Part shown: positions 11,094 to 21,966 of the stretch, piece after piece
Layout: each line of letters begins with the position of its first letter
How positions within the stretch are numbered: position 1 is the first letter of the stretch
Source: Hofstenia miamia
Lineage: Eukaryota; Xenacoelomorpha; Acoela
DNA: 64,000 bases
Assembly: GCA_004352715.1 (NCBI GenBank)
Contig: SCFE01000002.1
Span: forward strand, 782,441 to 846,440
Reading direction: 5' to 3'
Translations under genes and position numbers: made by a program
The notes under the pieces: generated by a model
Told to the model about the DNA's origin: nothing
Databases searched by the model: none
Seen by the model: only the letters and a program-made list of their open reading frames with translations

Positions 11094-14000
11094 AGCACGA
11101 GTGACGAATAACCATTCGCCTAAATCTGAGGTTGATGAATGCATACTACTGAAGACGCGGGGCAAGTATTTTCTCTAATTGGCGGGTTTTAGTTATTAGA
11201 AATCACCAAGGAGATTAGACCGAATAGTGAGCAACCAATATTAGCAAATGCAAACTAAAGTGTGCATTTTCAAATTTATCGCAACCCCTTTTACAGAGGT
11301 ACTAGTAAATTTACATGCTGCTGATGCTAAACACCCGCCCATTTCGAGGTTAACGGAGGAGGGAGATGAAGTGCTGTATGTGATCAAAGAGGACGAAAAA
11401 GAAAAAGTTTTTTAAGCAAAAGATGAATGAAAAAGTGTGTAGTTAAGAAATCCATCTTAATACTCAGTGAGCAAAGTATGTACTGAGAGCTGCTTTAGAG
11501 TTGCAGAAGTGATTCCTCCGTTTTTAGCAAATTGTCGGTTTCATCAAAGAGTTGAAGAGTTTTGGTGCCATTCCATGCTATTTGGGAGAGATCTGTTTCG
11601 CAGGTAAGAAATGCAAAGGTTTTCAGTTCTGTGGTGATAGAGTTTTTGTATCTAATATATTTTAGATTGTGACGTGTTTTTGGTAAAGCAATAGATTGAT
11701 GGAAGTTGTTTATCCTTCATTGGAAAATATTATAGAACTTTAGGTAAAGTTTTTGGCCTTTGAGTACCATCATTAATGTCATTTTAGCGTCATTATCACT
11801 GTTATGTGCTTCATCTGTGTTCAGCTTGGAGTCAGGGGAAGAAGAACTTAAAAATGTTTACAAGTTTGGTATGATGGTTTGTATTCTGGTAGACGAAATT
11901 GATGTGTTCCAGTATGAGGCTTTCCGTCATCTTATCCAGGTCATTTACATCTGTGTGGATCATTCTTACAATTTCCACACGTTTTGAGATGTTGTACAGT
12001 TTGGTGTCTTCCTTTGATAGGTGAATAGGGTAAGGTTTTTTTCTTAAAATTGTTGCATCTTTTCCTTGATTTCCTCAATTTGTTTTTGAATTGGTTCTCC
12101 TCTTTAGATTTTAACTGCTTTTTTGTATTTGGCATATTTCTTGAATCACTGTATTTTGATAGTGTTATTGTAATAGATGTCAATGCTAGGTATTACATGT
12201 TAAGCTGGTGAAATTTTTGTTCTCCATGGTGTATGGCATGATGATAGGTAATGTCATGATTGGTGGAGGTGTACAGAAGGTGTTGTGCATTGCTACTTCT
12301 CTTTCTAGTTCTAGCCAGTTTCTGTGAGTAGATCTGATGTTTGCAGTGCCAAATGATATTTGGTCATTGCAAAGTTTGTGATCAATTTCATTAAGTAATT
12401 GCAAGGAGCAGGTTTTCTTTAAATGTGTTTTCTGTTTGTGTTCAGGGCGGAATTGGGTGCATCCACATCTATGTTGAAGGTGATTTGTTAGTTTGGGCAC
12501 AAGAGTTTCTAATTTAGTGTAGCTTTCAATGAAGAATTGCATTTTTAGGAGTTTGAAATTTGAGATTTTCACATATTTTGCATGACAGGAGTAATGCTGA
12601 CCTGATGTTTGTTTTTGAGGATTGATTTTTCCATAAGTAAGTTTTGATCCTCACCATGTGTCCATATATATGTTGTGATAACCTCAGTCTTTGTGATTTT
12701 TTCATTAACCACACTGTCTGTATTAGCTTGTAGGCAGTGAGTAACTATTCCTCTTCTTTCAGTTTTAATGGTATTTAAGCTTCAAGGTCAAGTGTTTTAT
12801 AGATTACATAATGGTTTTCAGCATCAGTAGATTCAGTGTTGACATGTATTGAGCTGAAGGAGTATTCTGGATAAGTTTTCCATGTTTTTGTTGAAGATGT
12901 TGTGTTTTTGTTACATTTTGTAATAAATGCTGTTGCACTGGAGTAGAATTTCTGTAGAGTGAAAAGTTTTCATCACTGTAAACTCAGAAGCAAGTTTCTG
13001 AAAATTGTGCCCCACATGTACTTCTTTGTGTTGAAGTGAAAAATATCCATGTCTCACTCATGAATGCCTCATTTATTTTAAATGATTATGGAAGAGAGAA
13101 GACCAAATGGGTTCTTGTGGTTGCAGACTTTAGAGATGCATTTTTTTAAATACTCAATGTTTTTCTTTTATTTTTGAGTGGCAATGTTGTAATGAATACT
13201 ACCAGTAGGAGTCAGTTTTTAAGTTTTTGTAGTATGGGAGTGACTACAATTTCAAAATGAGTTTTAGTACAGAGTTTCATTTGAGTATTCTTTGAAATGG
13301 GCACCGTATGTAGTAGTTGGTGGTAAGAAAGATGCTTATGAGCATATTGTGTGTTTTGCCTGGAGATCAGACATCTGTTGTTCTTTGAGCATTTATTGCA
13401 AAATGATTGTTTATCATTGTCATTGCAAGCTTGTATTATTTAAGGGAGTAAGTGTTCAACTGAGGAGTGATAGCATTTGCTGGAGCACACAATTTTTAGT
13501 GTTGGCCATTGTTCATTTTGATATTTACCTACTTTTAGCTGTATCCATCTGCTGTGTAAATAAATGATTAATAAGTGGTTCCAATCAATGTTGATTGATG
13601 AGATTTTTAAGCACGCTTTTTTGTTTTTAATGAATGTATTTATGTTACATATACCAATATTGTTCAAATTTTATGCAATGCAGGTTGTGCTATGGAGATA
13701 TTCTTGGGTAAGACTGGGGCACATCCATTCTGCATAGAAGATAAGTGTGCTGATTTTAGGTTACTTTTCTGCATTAATTGTTGTAGGTAAAGGGTGGTGA
13801 CTAATGCAGGTTTTGTTAGTACTTAGGAGATCTGAAACTTTTTACTGAGTTTCTTTACATAAATTGTTTGCACTTCAATAGCAAGTTTTGTGGGGAGCAA
13901 TGAAGTAGGGGTGAATGAGTTCACCTTTGACCAGTGACATCATAGCAAGATATTTAGAAAACATTTGTGAAGTTTACTGCTGCATTCTGTAAAAGAGGAG

Positions 14001-14690
14001 CTGATTTGTGACAATAGAGCAAGTATCTGATATTTGACAGGTAGAAAAGAAGTTGAGGCATTATCTGGAGAATGTTTGACACCTGCCCTTAAAGTAGTGA
14101 ATGGTGCAGAAGTAGAGAGCTGATTATCACTGACCCTTTTAATACATATCAGCTGAATGTAGACAGGCTAAGGTGTCAGGGGTCAATGCCACCTCACAAA
14201 CTGAGTTTGATAAATGCATACTGACTAAGACCTAAGGTGACATTGTGTAAGTCTCAGTGTGTAAACAGGAGTTCTGTGAGTTGTTTTCCATGGAGACTTT
14301 TCTGCTTTCTGCTTCATTATCTAAAGGCACAGATAGAATATTACTAACCCAATCTTGTATGTTAGATTTAGCAATATGAATAGATTGTGTTCAATTTGGA
14401 ATTTTAGGTCTAGAAATTTTTGAATTTTTAGGTTGTTCAATTTTTACAGTTTTCTCAAATTTAGTGTGACTAGGAGCAGCATAATATTTGTTGTTGTCAT
14501 TTTGTAGGATTTTAAGATTTTTGAAATTGTCAATTCTTGTGTCTTCAAAATGTTTTATAGTTCATTTGAGATTTTGAAAGTTAACCTCTCTTCCAGAACT
14601 TAGAATATAACTGTTGTGAGGTAGTATTTTTTCAATTGTGGCTTGTTTTGAGTTGGTAGTTCACCAGGAACTAAGTGATAAATTTTATTG
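11094..14690. other. Strand-skewed region, probably decayed retroelement, unresolved
   Basis: The plus strand is rich in T and G and poor in C, continuous with the minus-strand gypsy-like element that follows. Minus-strand frames at 12526-12714, 12186-12572 and 11941-12183 follow one another with breaks and have a protein-like composition, but I cannot assign them. Position downstream of the integrase would suit a third ORF of an LTR element, but no diagnostic motif was seen. No LTR was found at the left end. Confidence 0.3.
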
Positions 14691-14749
14691 CCAATTTTGT
14701 GTAGTTTTTCATACAGGAAGCATTTGTAATAGCACTGTTGATGAATAGA

Positions 14750-15470
14750 GCTTTTTGGTGTTAGCACATATTATTTTGTGAATTTAATGCATTTTTTTCA
14801 GTGAAAATTTCTACATATTTGTCATTGATTTCTAATGTATAATTTCTGAATGACATGCTTAGAGGAGATGGAGCTTTATGGCCATAGAGAGGCTTGTGCA
14901 GTGTTAGCTTAGTTGTTAAGTCAATGAGGTATTATAGAAATACTTGATGATTGGTACGGCTTCTTGCCAATCTTTTCCTCCAATGTTGGTAAAAGTTGTG
15001 CATAACAGTTTTAAGAGTGTTTAATTGAGATGTTCAATTCCAAATTTAGCTTGGGGATGGTGAGTAGCAGTATGTAAGTGTTGGATTTTGAGCATTTTGC
15101 TTGTCCTTGGAACAGTTTTGATTTGAACTGTTTTCCTTGGTCTGAGTGGTCTGAGATGAGTGTCTCTATAGGATTGAATACACTGCTTCTGCAATAGTAG
15201 AGACTTTAATATTTTGAACTGCTATCAGTTTTCTGTATTTAGTAAAATTATCAACAAATAATAGTATGTATGACTAACCATCTTAATCTTTAAATAGGTG
15301 TTTATTCTCCATGTTAATGATCTGGTTAAAGTGTTCAGATATCATTTTCTCCAATTCTATATGTTGTTTGGCAAAACTATTTTTGTTGCAAAGTATACAG
15401 GTTTGGAGTAAATTTATTACATCTTTTCTATAATTTTTCTTAGATACTTTGTAACAAAGTGTTCTTGCAT
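14750..15470 (-). pseudogene. Gypsy integrase remnant
   Basis: Zinc-binding remnant (NLLQTCILCNKN, CxxC) at about 15.4 kb, then the catalytic core: LLFVDNFTKYRKLIAVQNIK (first Asp), a one-base shift to PIETLISDHSDQGKQFKSKL (second Asp), then another shift to a 'THHPQAKFGIEHLN'-like segment carrying the Glu. The D, D, E order and spacing fit a retroviral-type integrase that inserts cDNA. Several frameshifts and stops show that it is dead. Confidence 0.75.
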
Positions 15471-15519
15471 GGTAATCTTGTTTAGTTCATCTTGCTGCTT
15501 CTAGCTAAATAGGAAGACT

Positions 15520-16020
15520 TCATTTACTTTGAGCAAATAAGACATATTGTGTGTTTTCTTTGCTAGTTGAGGGATGAACATGTAATATTAATTCAGGAAG
15601 CAGAGAATACATTATAGCCTTTTTGTTATGAGACAGTTCAAGTTTTGTGTTATCTTTTATCTTAATGTTGCCATTTTTTATATTGAAACCAAGAAACATG
15701 ACTTTTTGTTGTGCAAAGTGGCATTTGCTGGTGTTTATGTGTAGTCCAGGTTTGTATAACAGTTGTAAAATCCTATTCAATTTTTGGCAATGCTCTTCTG
15801 GGGTGTTAGTTCCCATCAGGATATCAGCAATATAAGCTGTGATATCAGGATCTAGTTTTTTATTGTTGCCAAAGGGTATTTTCATAATGAAGCACTGAAA
15901 TGTAGTGAGAACATTACATAGTCCAAATACCATGTACAATCATTGGAAAAGATCAGAGGTTATTTTAAAAACTGTTTTTATTGTTTATGGCTTTTCCAAT
16001 GCTAAACTCACTATTGTCTA
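15520..16020 (-). pseudogene. Gypsy reverse transcriptase remnant
   Basis: A 139-codon open stretch (15520-15939) begins in the 'MPFGLCNAPATFQ' block, here MVFGLCNVLTTFQCFIMK, and continues through YIADILMGTNTPEEHCQKLN and LHINTSKCHFAQQKVMFLGF, the usual RT thumb blocks. The catalytic YxDD is YIAD, so one aspartate is replaced by alanine. A broken upstream piece (KTVFKITSDLFQ) extends the match to about 16020. The fingers domain is missing. Confidence 0.8.
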
Positions 16021-16034
16021 AAATGCATGTTGCC

Positions 16035-16580
16035 CCAGTACTCTGCTTATTGTGGCATTGGTATGAAATCAGCAAGCATTCTTAATTCCCTATTGTTTGA
16101 GGGTTTCAAGTCAAAGCATGGATTTATCAGTGTTACAAAATAACTAACTCCTCCTGCTATAGTACCCTATTCTAATGAAAATTAAAAGTAAACAGAAGAT
16201 CATGTTAGGGAAGAGTGGCCACACTTGGCCAACTCAATGCAGATAACCTTTAAGAAAGAGTCATGTAGACTAGAGCATATTAAGATAAAGAATAGAGAAG
16301 TCCTAACTCTTGGGTGCAGTGAGTAAAACCTACATGCTAAATTAAAAACATAAACTTGTGCAATTTCAGTGATAGCATTAAAAGTTGATTTTAATTACAA
16401 ATTAAATGCAGTACAACAAAAACCCTAGCTGTATACCTAACCTAAGTTAAAGGAAGCATGCCAGTCAAGCTGTACCACATCTGGGTTCCCTTCAACTATG
16501 CAAATGAATATAGAAACACATAAGTTTTAGTAAAATATAAAGTCAAGATAAAAAGTAAAAATCAAATTTACTGAGAATAA
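16035..16580 (+). repeat. Left arm of a ~550-bp imperfect inverted repeat
   Basis: This segment is the approximate reverse complement of 18255-18830; for example CTAACTCCTCCTGCTATA and GCCAGTCAAGCTGTA occur inverted on the right. By eye identity is roughly 80%. It sits between gypsy protease and RT, so it may be a second element's LTR inserted in opposite orientation, or the result of an inversion. Confidence 0.75.
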
Positions 16581-17480
16581 TCAAAGATCCAAATTGACTA
16601 AAACAAAATGAAAAGATCACACTAATATATATATGAACAAAAACTGGAAAAGAAATTAAGCAAGATTACAATATTGCTAACATGAGTAAATAAGATAGGT
16701 TCTGTACAACCTTTTCACCTATAACAAAAATACTGTGTAATAATTAACAGAATGATTTAAGCTAAAATCACACAGTTTACAAATAACTAAATTCATCTAT
16801 TTATAAATTGATCATTTGTAATTTACAGAGTTTATATTACCAATGTTGAAATCAAGAATTGACCAAATCCAATAATGTATTTATACCACAGTTTATTAGG
16901 ATTGAGATGTGGATGAGCTTCTTTAGACATTAACAGTATTTTCATGTTAGTAGAATCAATGGGTGTGTTTCATCAGAGTATAGCAGTTGTTTCAGCTTAG
17001 TTATGAATTTTTCTAGATGTATTCTGATTATTATTAGTTGATTTGGTTTAATGGTAATGAATTTGTAACTTTTGTTAAGCATTGCAGTAATTCCTAAACC
17101 ATCTCAAACTGTACAGACATTGTTTAGTAGCATGATTTTCTTTGAATTAATTCCTTATTGGTTCTGGATAATGTATTCACCAATAAAAATTTTTCTCTTT
17201 AGGTTTAATCTTAATTAATTGGAAGGGATGCAGTTTGATTTGGAGGTTTTCAATTAGCATGAACTTGGATGATGTATCAGGCTGAGTTGCCAAGGAGATG
17301 CAGATAATAATATCTTCTTTTATGGTTAAAATGTTTGTTCCAAAGTTAATCAAGCAGTTGTTTTTAGATACAAATCTTTGCTAATTATTGTTTCATAAGG
17401 TATATCATTGTGGTGGGTGCTCATAATAGGGACATCTTGCATGAATTTTACATGTTGTATAGATATAGGAACATCTTTGA
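16580..17480 (-). other. AT-rich gypsy-associated sequence, no domain recognised
   Basis: Lies on the element's minus strand between protease and the inverted-repeat arm. A frame at 17350-17559 overlaps the protease end in another phase and probably belongs to the same decayed pol. No RT fingers motif was found. Confidence 0.4.
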
Positions 17481-17860
17481 TTATTCCTTTAAAGTTGATG
17501 TAATTGCAAAGCCATTGACATGAAATAAATTGTAGTTCTCCATATTGTTTTGTGTCCATCCAATTTCATTAGTATTAGAAATTATAGTTAATGATGCTCC
17601 AGTATCAACTGTGGCATTCAAGTTGACACTATTCATTACTGCAGGTGTTAGATTTATTTCAGTTACAACTAATGATGAAGAAGTTGCCATTTTAGGATTG
17701 TGCCCTTATCTCTCTAAATCTTCTTAAGTTTCTTCTAAGATGGCTTCTACATTCTCAGCCATGTAGAAGTCTTCATTTCCTATTACATAGATAACAGTTT
17801 GACAGTGTTCAGAAGTGTGCCCTTGTTGACTGCATTTATTACATTGTATTTTGGTATGGA
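17481..17860 (-). pseudogene. Gypsy nucleocapsid zinc knuckle and aspartic protease
   Basis: At about 17.82-17.86 kb the minus strand encodes CNKCSQQGHTSEHC, an exact CX2CX4HX4C zinc knuckle of a gag nucleocapsid. After about 50 codons and a frame break, 17481-17690 encodes a protease N-terminal half with NATVDTGASLTIIS, the DTGA-type active-site loop of retroelement aspartic proteases. In a live element these would package RNA and process the polyprotein. The frame breaks and the element's other lesions make this inactive. Confidence 0.8.
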
Positions 17861-18254
17861 CAATCAACTTTCTTTGTAAAGCAGATTCAATTTTTGTATT
17901 TTTAGTTTTCTGGCCACTAGTGAAGAGTGGTCTTGATGTTGTGAAACCAAGTTCTCTTCATATTTGGGCACTGTTCACAAGATTGAATTGTATGTTACTG
18001 TATTTGCTAATTAGAGTGTGTAATTTATAATTGATGTTGCACTTAATCTCAAAGCATCTTGTGATATTATGTTAATTGTTAATTTGACAAAATGACAAAC
18101 AGTACTATATTTTTAGTTTTAAATTTCTGTCAAATAGTGAAATGGTAAAATTAGTGTAAAATTTGTACCTGTCAGATATTTGTCCACATTTTTCTACAGT
18201 ATAATTTTGTTTACAATACCAATTTTATTTCATTAAAATATGTGTGATTTGTAT

Positions 18255-18830
18255 ATTTATATTCTCTTCAGTTATTCTCAGTAAATTTGTTTTTTACTTT
18301 TTATTAAATATGCGTTTCTAAATTCATCTGCATAGTTAAAAGGCAACCAGATTTCATACAGCTTGACTGGCATGTCACTTTAACTTAGGTTAAGTTTATG
18401 GTTAGGTTTTTTGTTGTACTGCATTGCATTTGTAACTAAAATTAACCTTTATTGCTATCACCAAAATTGCATGAGATGAGAGTTGCACTGAGTTTAGGTT
18501 TTTTAACTTAGCACATAGGTTTCACTAACTGCACCCAAAAGTTAGGGCTTCTTTATTCTTTATCTTAGTTTGGACTCTAGTCTTACATGACTCTTTCTTA
18601 ACATTATCTGTATCAGGTCTACTGAGTGTGGCAACTGTTCCCCATCATATCTCCAGTTTAATTTTAAATTTTTATTAGGATAGGGTATTATAGCAGGAGG
18701 AGTTAGGTATTAATTTGTACCACTGGTAAATCCATGCTTCAACTTGAAATCTTCAATAGATATGATATTAGGATTGTTGCTGATTTCATATCAATGCCAC
18801 ATGGTGAACACTGCAGGACTCTGAGTACAT
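18255..18830 (-). repeat. Right arm of the ~550-bp imperfect inverted repeat
   Basis: Reverse-complement partner of 16035-16580, lying just upstream (minus sense) of the gypsy gag region. If it is the 5' LTR region, the left arm is in the wrong orientation to be its 3' partner. Confidence 0.75.
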
Positions 18831-19319
18831 GATTGCTTAATAATTAACCATACAGCTGTCAGAGGAAGCTCTCATAAAACCACCAAGAAGATGTTGAACC
18901 CTATAAAGAAGTGATGGAACCTTTCCACAATTTAACTACACTTGAGATTACCACTTTCAGTGCTGTCAAGAAGTCAGAAAATTTTTTTTATAATTGCAGA
19001 ACTAAACTACCAAACCTAGTTTTAATTATGTCAATAAGTTGTAATAGTCAAAGCTCCTTAAACTTCAAAGAATTATAATGCCAAACACACCCTGGAGGAA
19101 GCAAGCCAAACCTCACCCACACCACAAGATGCTTGTTCTAAGGAGGAGCTCCTCACAAAAAGCACTTTTTTGAAAATAAGGTGACTCAGTTAAAAGAAAA
19201 AATTGATTTGATGCAGATCAAAATTGTAGATGCTTTGCTCAGATCCACAAAGAGAAACAATTACTCTGAACAGAGATACAGAAAAAGATGCATTAATGTT
19301 AAATTGTAACAAGTTGGAG
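18831..19319. other. No gene recognised
   Basis: AT-rich sequence continuing the composition of the gypsy region; may include gag debris, but no motif is visible. Confidence 0.3.
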
Positions 19320-19324
19320 GGTTA

Positions 19325-19530
19325 GCATTGGTGTATCATGTGAATTGGTGATCAAGAGCTCTATGTAATTTAAAAGACATGGTCAAAAGGCTTGCTTCAC
19401 TTACCTCTTTCCCATTGAGAAGATTTTGATTTGGTCATTATTTTGGTGTATCCTTTGAACTTGGTATCAAGTAAATTGTGATTTAATAAAAGAAATGCTA
19501 AAAGGCTTGCTGCTCTTGCCTGTTGGAGAA
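19325..19530 (+). repeat. Two diverged tandem copies of a ~110-bp unit
   Basis: Unit 1 from 19329 (TTGGTGTATCATGTGAA) and unit 2 from 19443 (TTGGTGTATCCTTTGAA) both lead through TAATTTAA..AAATG to an AAAAGGCTTGCT motif. Divergence suggests an old duplication. Confidence 0.6.
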
Positions 19531-19559
19531 TTTGTTCTCATTGAAAATGAGATTTCTTT

Positions 19560-21966
19560 AGCTTGACAGCTAAAATAACAACCTTAGTTGGTTTCTTAGT
19601 TGTATTATGAAAAAAGTATCACAAAGTATTGAATGCTTCATCAATTTCACAACTGCTCACTTTTTTTATTGAATAGGAATATTGAATTGAAAAAAACTAT
19701 ATGTACTTTCATTTCAGTTTTGTACTGCAGCATGCATTGCAATCAATTATATATCTCCTTAGCTTCATAGCTAGGATAGCAATGTTAGTTTCAAAATAAA
19801 AATGAAGCCCAAAATATCATAGCCTGCACAGTCAACTTTTGGGTTGAATACACTTGCATAATATTTGAATATGGAAAAAATGAAAAACACTAATATTGTA
19901 TTTAAAGCAAACAGGCAATAAATTGTAAACACAAAGAAACAAACCAACATTTAACTTAACTAAACTGTGCAAATAATTGCTAAAATTGTTAATAATGAAA
20001 ACTAAGTTTAGCAATAAATGTTTTTGCTTTTAAATAATTTCCTAGAAATTAAGAACCATACTATCTTTATAATATAATATACTTCTCCTTTAAGAAGAGG
20101 AAACATTTTTTCAATGTCAGGTCCATCTGCTCTCAACTCCACTATTTCCTCCATGCATACATTGACAATACGAAAAAATGAAAATATAACAATCCCTCTT
20201 AACACATTTATAACTAATTTAAAACCCCTACAATCCAAATATGAATTCAATTTTTCAATTAAAATAATATTGAAATAGCAATATAAAAATTTATTTTGTA
20301 AAATCAATATTTTCTTTAAAATAAATTCATTATTAATCTTTTGTCATCAAAATGCAAAGCAAGATTGCTCAAATTGAAAATCTAATACTGCCAATAGATT
20401 TAGAAAGTTTAAAATTAGGTATAAACTGCAGTTTTAGAACAAAAATCAACTTATAAAGCCCTTATAAAAAATGAATTTCCTTACATTAGCTTCCATAGAC
20501 TTTCACATTAAGTAAAAATTAAAATCAACTTAGCAAGTGAAAAAACACATTTCCACCTAAAGGCAAACATGAATAATCCAAATATTAATTTATTTTTTCA
20601 ATTAAAACAATATTGAAATAGTTATTTGGATGAAATCTTTAAAATTTGAGTTTTCACATTTAATTAATTGAATGACAGTGAAAGGGCTTGGCAATCTAGA
20701 AATCCAATGCCAGAAATATGTTTTCTGAGCTTTAATCAATGTAGAAACATCAATCTTTACTGAGAAGTAGCAGTCAATGCTCTGAAAAATTTATATCAAA
20801 ACCCAGAAATACCAGTATATTCAATAACCATGGCAAAACCTCAAAGAAATTGACAGAATGGATCACAGATATCAATAAAATGCAGTACAATGTAAGTGAA
20901 TTTTCAAGGTTTATCCATAATATCCATTTTCATCATCCACAATATACATTTAAAAAACACTGATTTTTGCAAGTTTATAGGGGTGTCCTAATATGAAGTA
21001 AAATATTACTAAAAATATTTTAAAAATTAATGATATTAAAAACAAAATGCAGTTTTATAAATAGTATTTTTCAAAAAAAATCACTATAATTTTTAAAAAA
21101 TTACTAACCCATCCTATAATATTCATATCTAAAAGAGAAAATTTTCCATTATGGAAGATTGACAGAGACTTTTGGGAAAATTGTTTTTGAATGTTATTTC
21201 TTGTATTACTGCAAATATCTCAAAGTAAAAATTTCCAATTTTTGAATTTTTAATTTTGAGAAAAAAGGGTTTTTTTAAATTTTTAAACATTCCATATTAG
21301 TACAGGACCTAAAAAATTAGAATCTTCTTTCAAACTGCTCATTTTGGTGTAAAATTCTTATTCATAGCTTAATTATTAAAAAAATATCTTTTCTGAAAAA
21401 TTTGCCCAGCTCTGCCCTGCATAGCTCAGCCAATGTTGATCCTATAGCTAAACTTAGAGAAACAAATTTTTTCAGTGAAATTTGCTACTTAAACATTCAA
21501 ATGGAGCTGTGATATCTTTAAAACATTGTTGATATAGCCTGCTACAGTTAAGGTATAATATCTAAAGGGCAACATGGGTTTTCAAAGTAATTTTTTTTAA
21601 AAAAAATTTATGGCTGTATGAAATTTTTTTCTTGAAATTTCAAACAATTTTGATCAAAATTCAGAACACTAGTGTGAAAAAATGAAAAAAAATTTTTTTA
21701 TTGCATAAATCGCTTGCATTTTTCCTGAAAGTTGGATTATAGGTTGTTTTTTGGGCATTATTGCCAAAAACAGCGAAAAAAAGGGGTTGAAAACTTAAGA
21801 TTTTTTTGCCATTTTTTGTGGAAGTTGAAGGTTGGAGGCCCTCAGTGAATCCATTATTTTATATTCTCACTTGCTATTATTCTGTTTTTTACTCTTCAGT
21901 TGTAAAACGAAGTTTTATTTACAAGAAACGAAAACATTTCACTCAAAATCAAAATTGATCATTGGT
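19560..21966. other. AT-rich DNA, no gene recognised; short repeated segment
   Basis: A minus-strand frame at 20008-20307 is uncharacterised. Two segments, about 20228-20279 and 20576-20622, share AATCCAAATAT..ATTTTTCAATTAAAA..AATATTGAAATAG. I looked for the left TTAACCC-type end of the neighbouring piggyBac element here and found none. Confidence 0.35.

Larger units (their letters stand above)
14700..17890 (-). mobile_element. Ty3/gypsy-type LTR retrotransposon, rearranged and inactive
   Basis: Minus-strand gag-pol remains in canonical order: zinc knuckle (about 17.85 kb), aspartic protease (17.48-17.69), reverse transcriptase (16.02-15.52), integrase zinc-binding segment and catalytic core (about 15.5-14.75). 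Protease-RT-integrase order with a CCHC nucleocapsid identifies Ty3/gypsy. RNase H appears to be missing, since only about 100 bp separate the last RT residues from the integrase zinc-binding cysteines. Numerous stops and a mutated RT active site make it inactive. A large inverted repeat lies between protease and RT. The LTRs themselves are not resolved. Confidence 0.8.

Noticed and set aside
16035-18830. The two 550-bp repeats as the LTR pair of the gypsy element
   Set aside because: They are inverted, while LTRs are direct repeats, and one lies inside pol.
20008-20307. 99-codon minus-strand ORF as a gene
   Set aside because: No recognisable domain, highly AT-driven composition and overlap with a local repeat; too weak to call.
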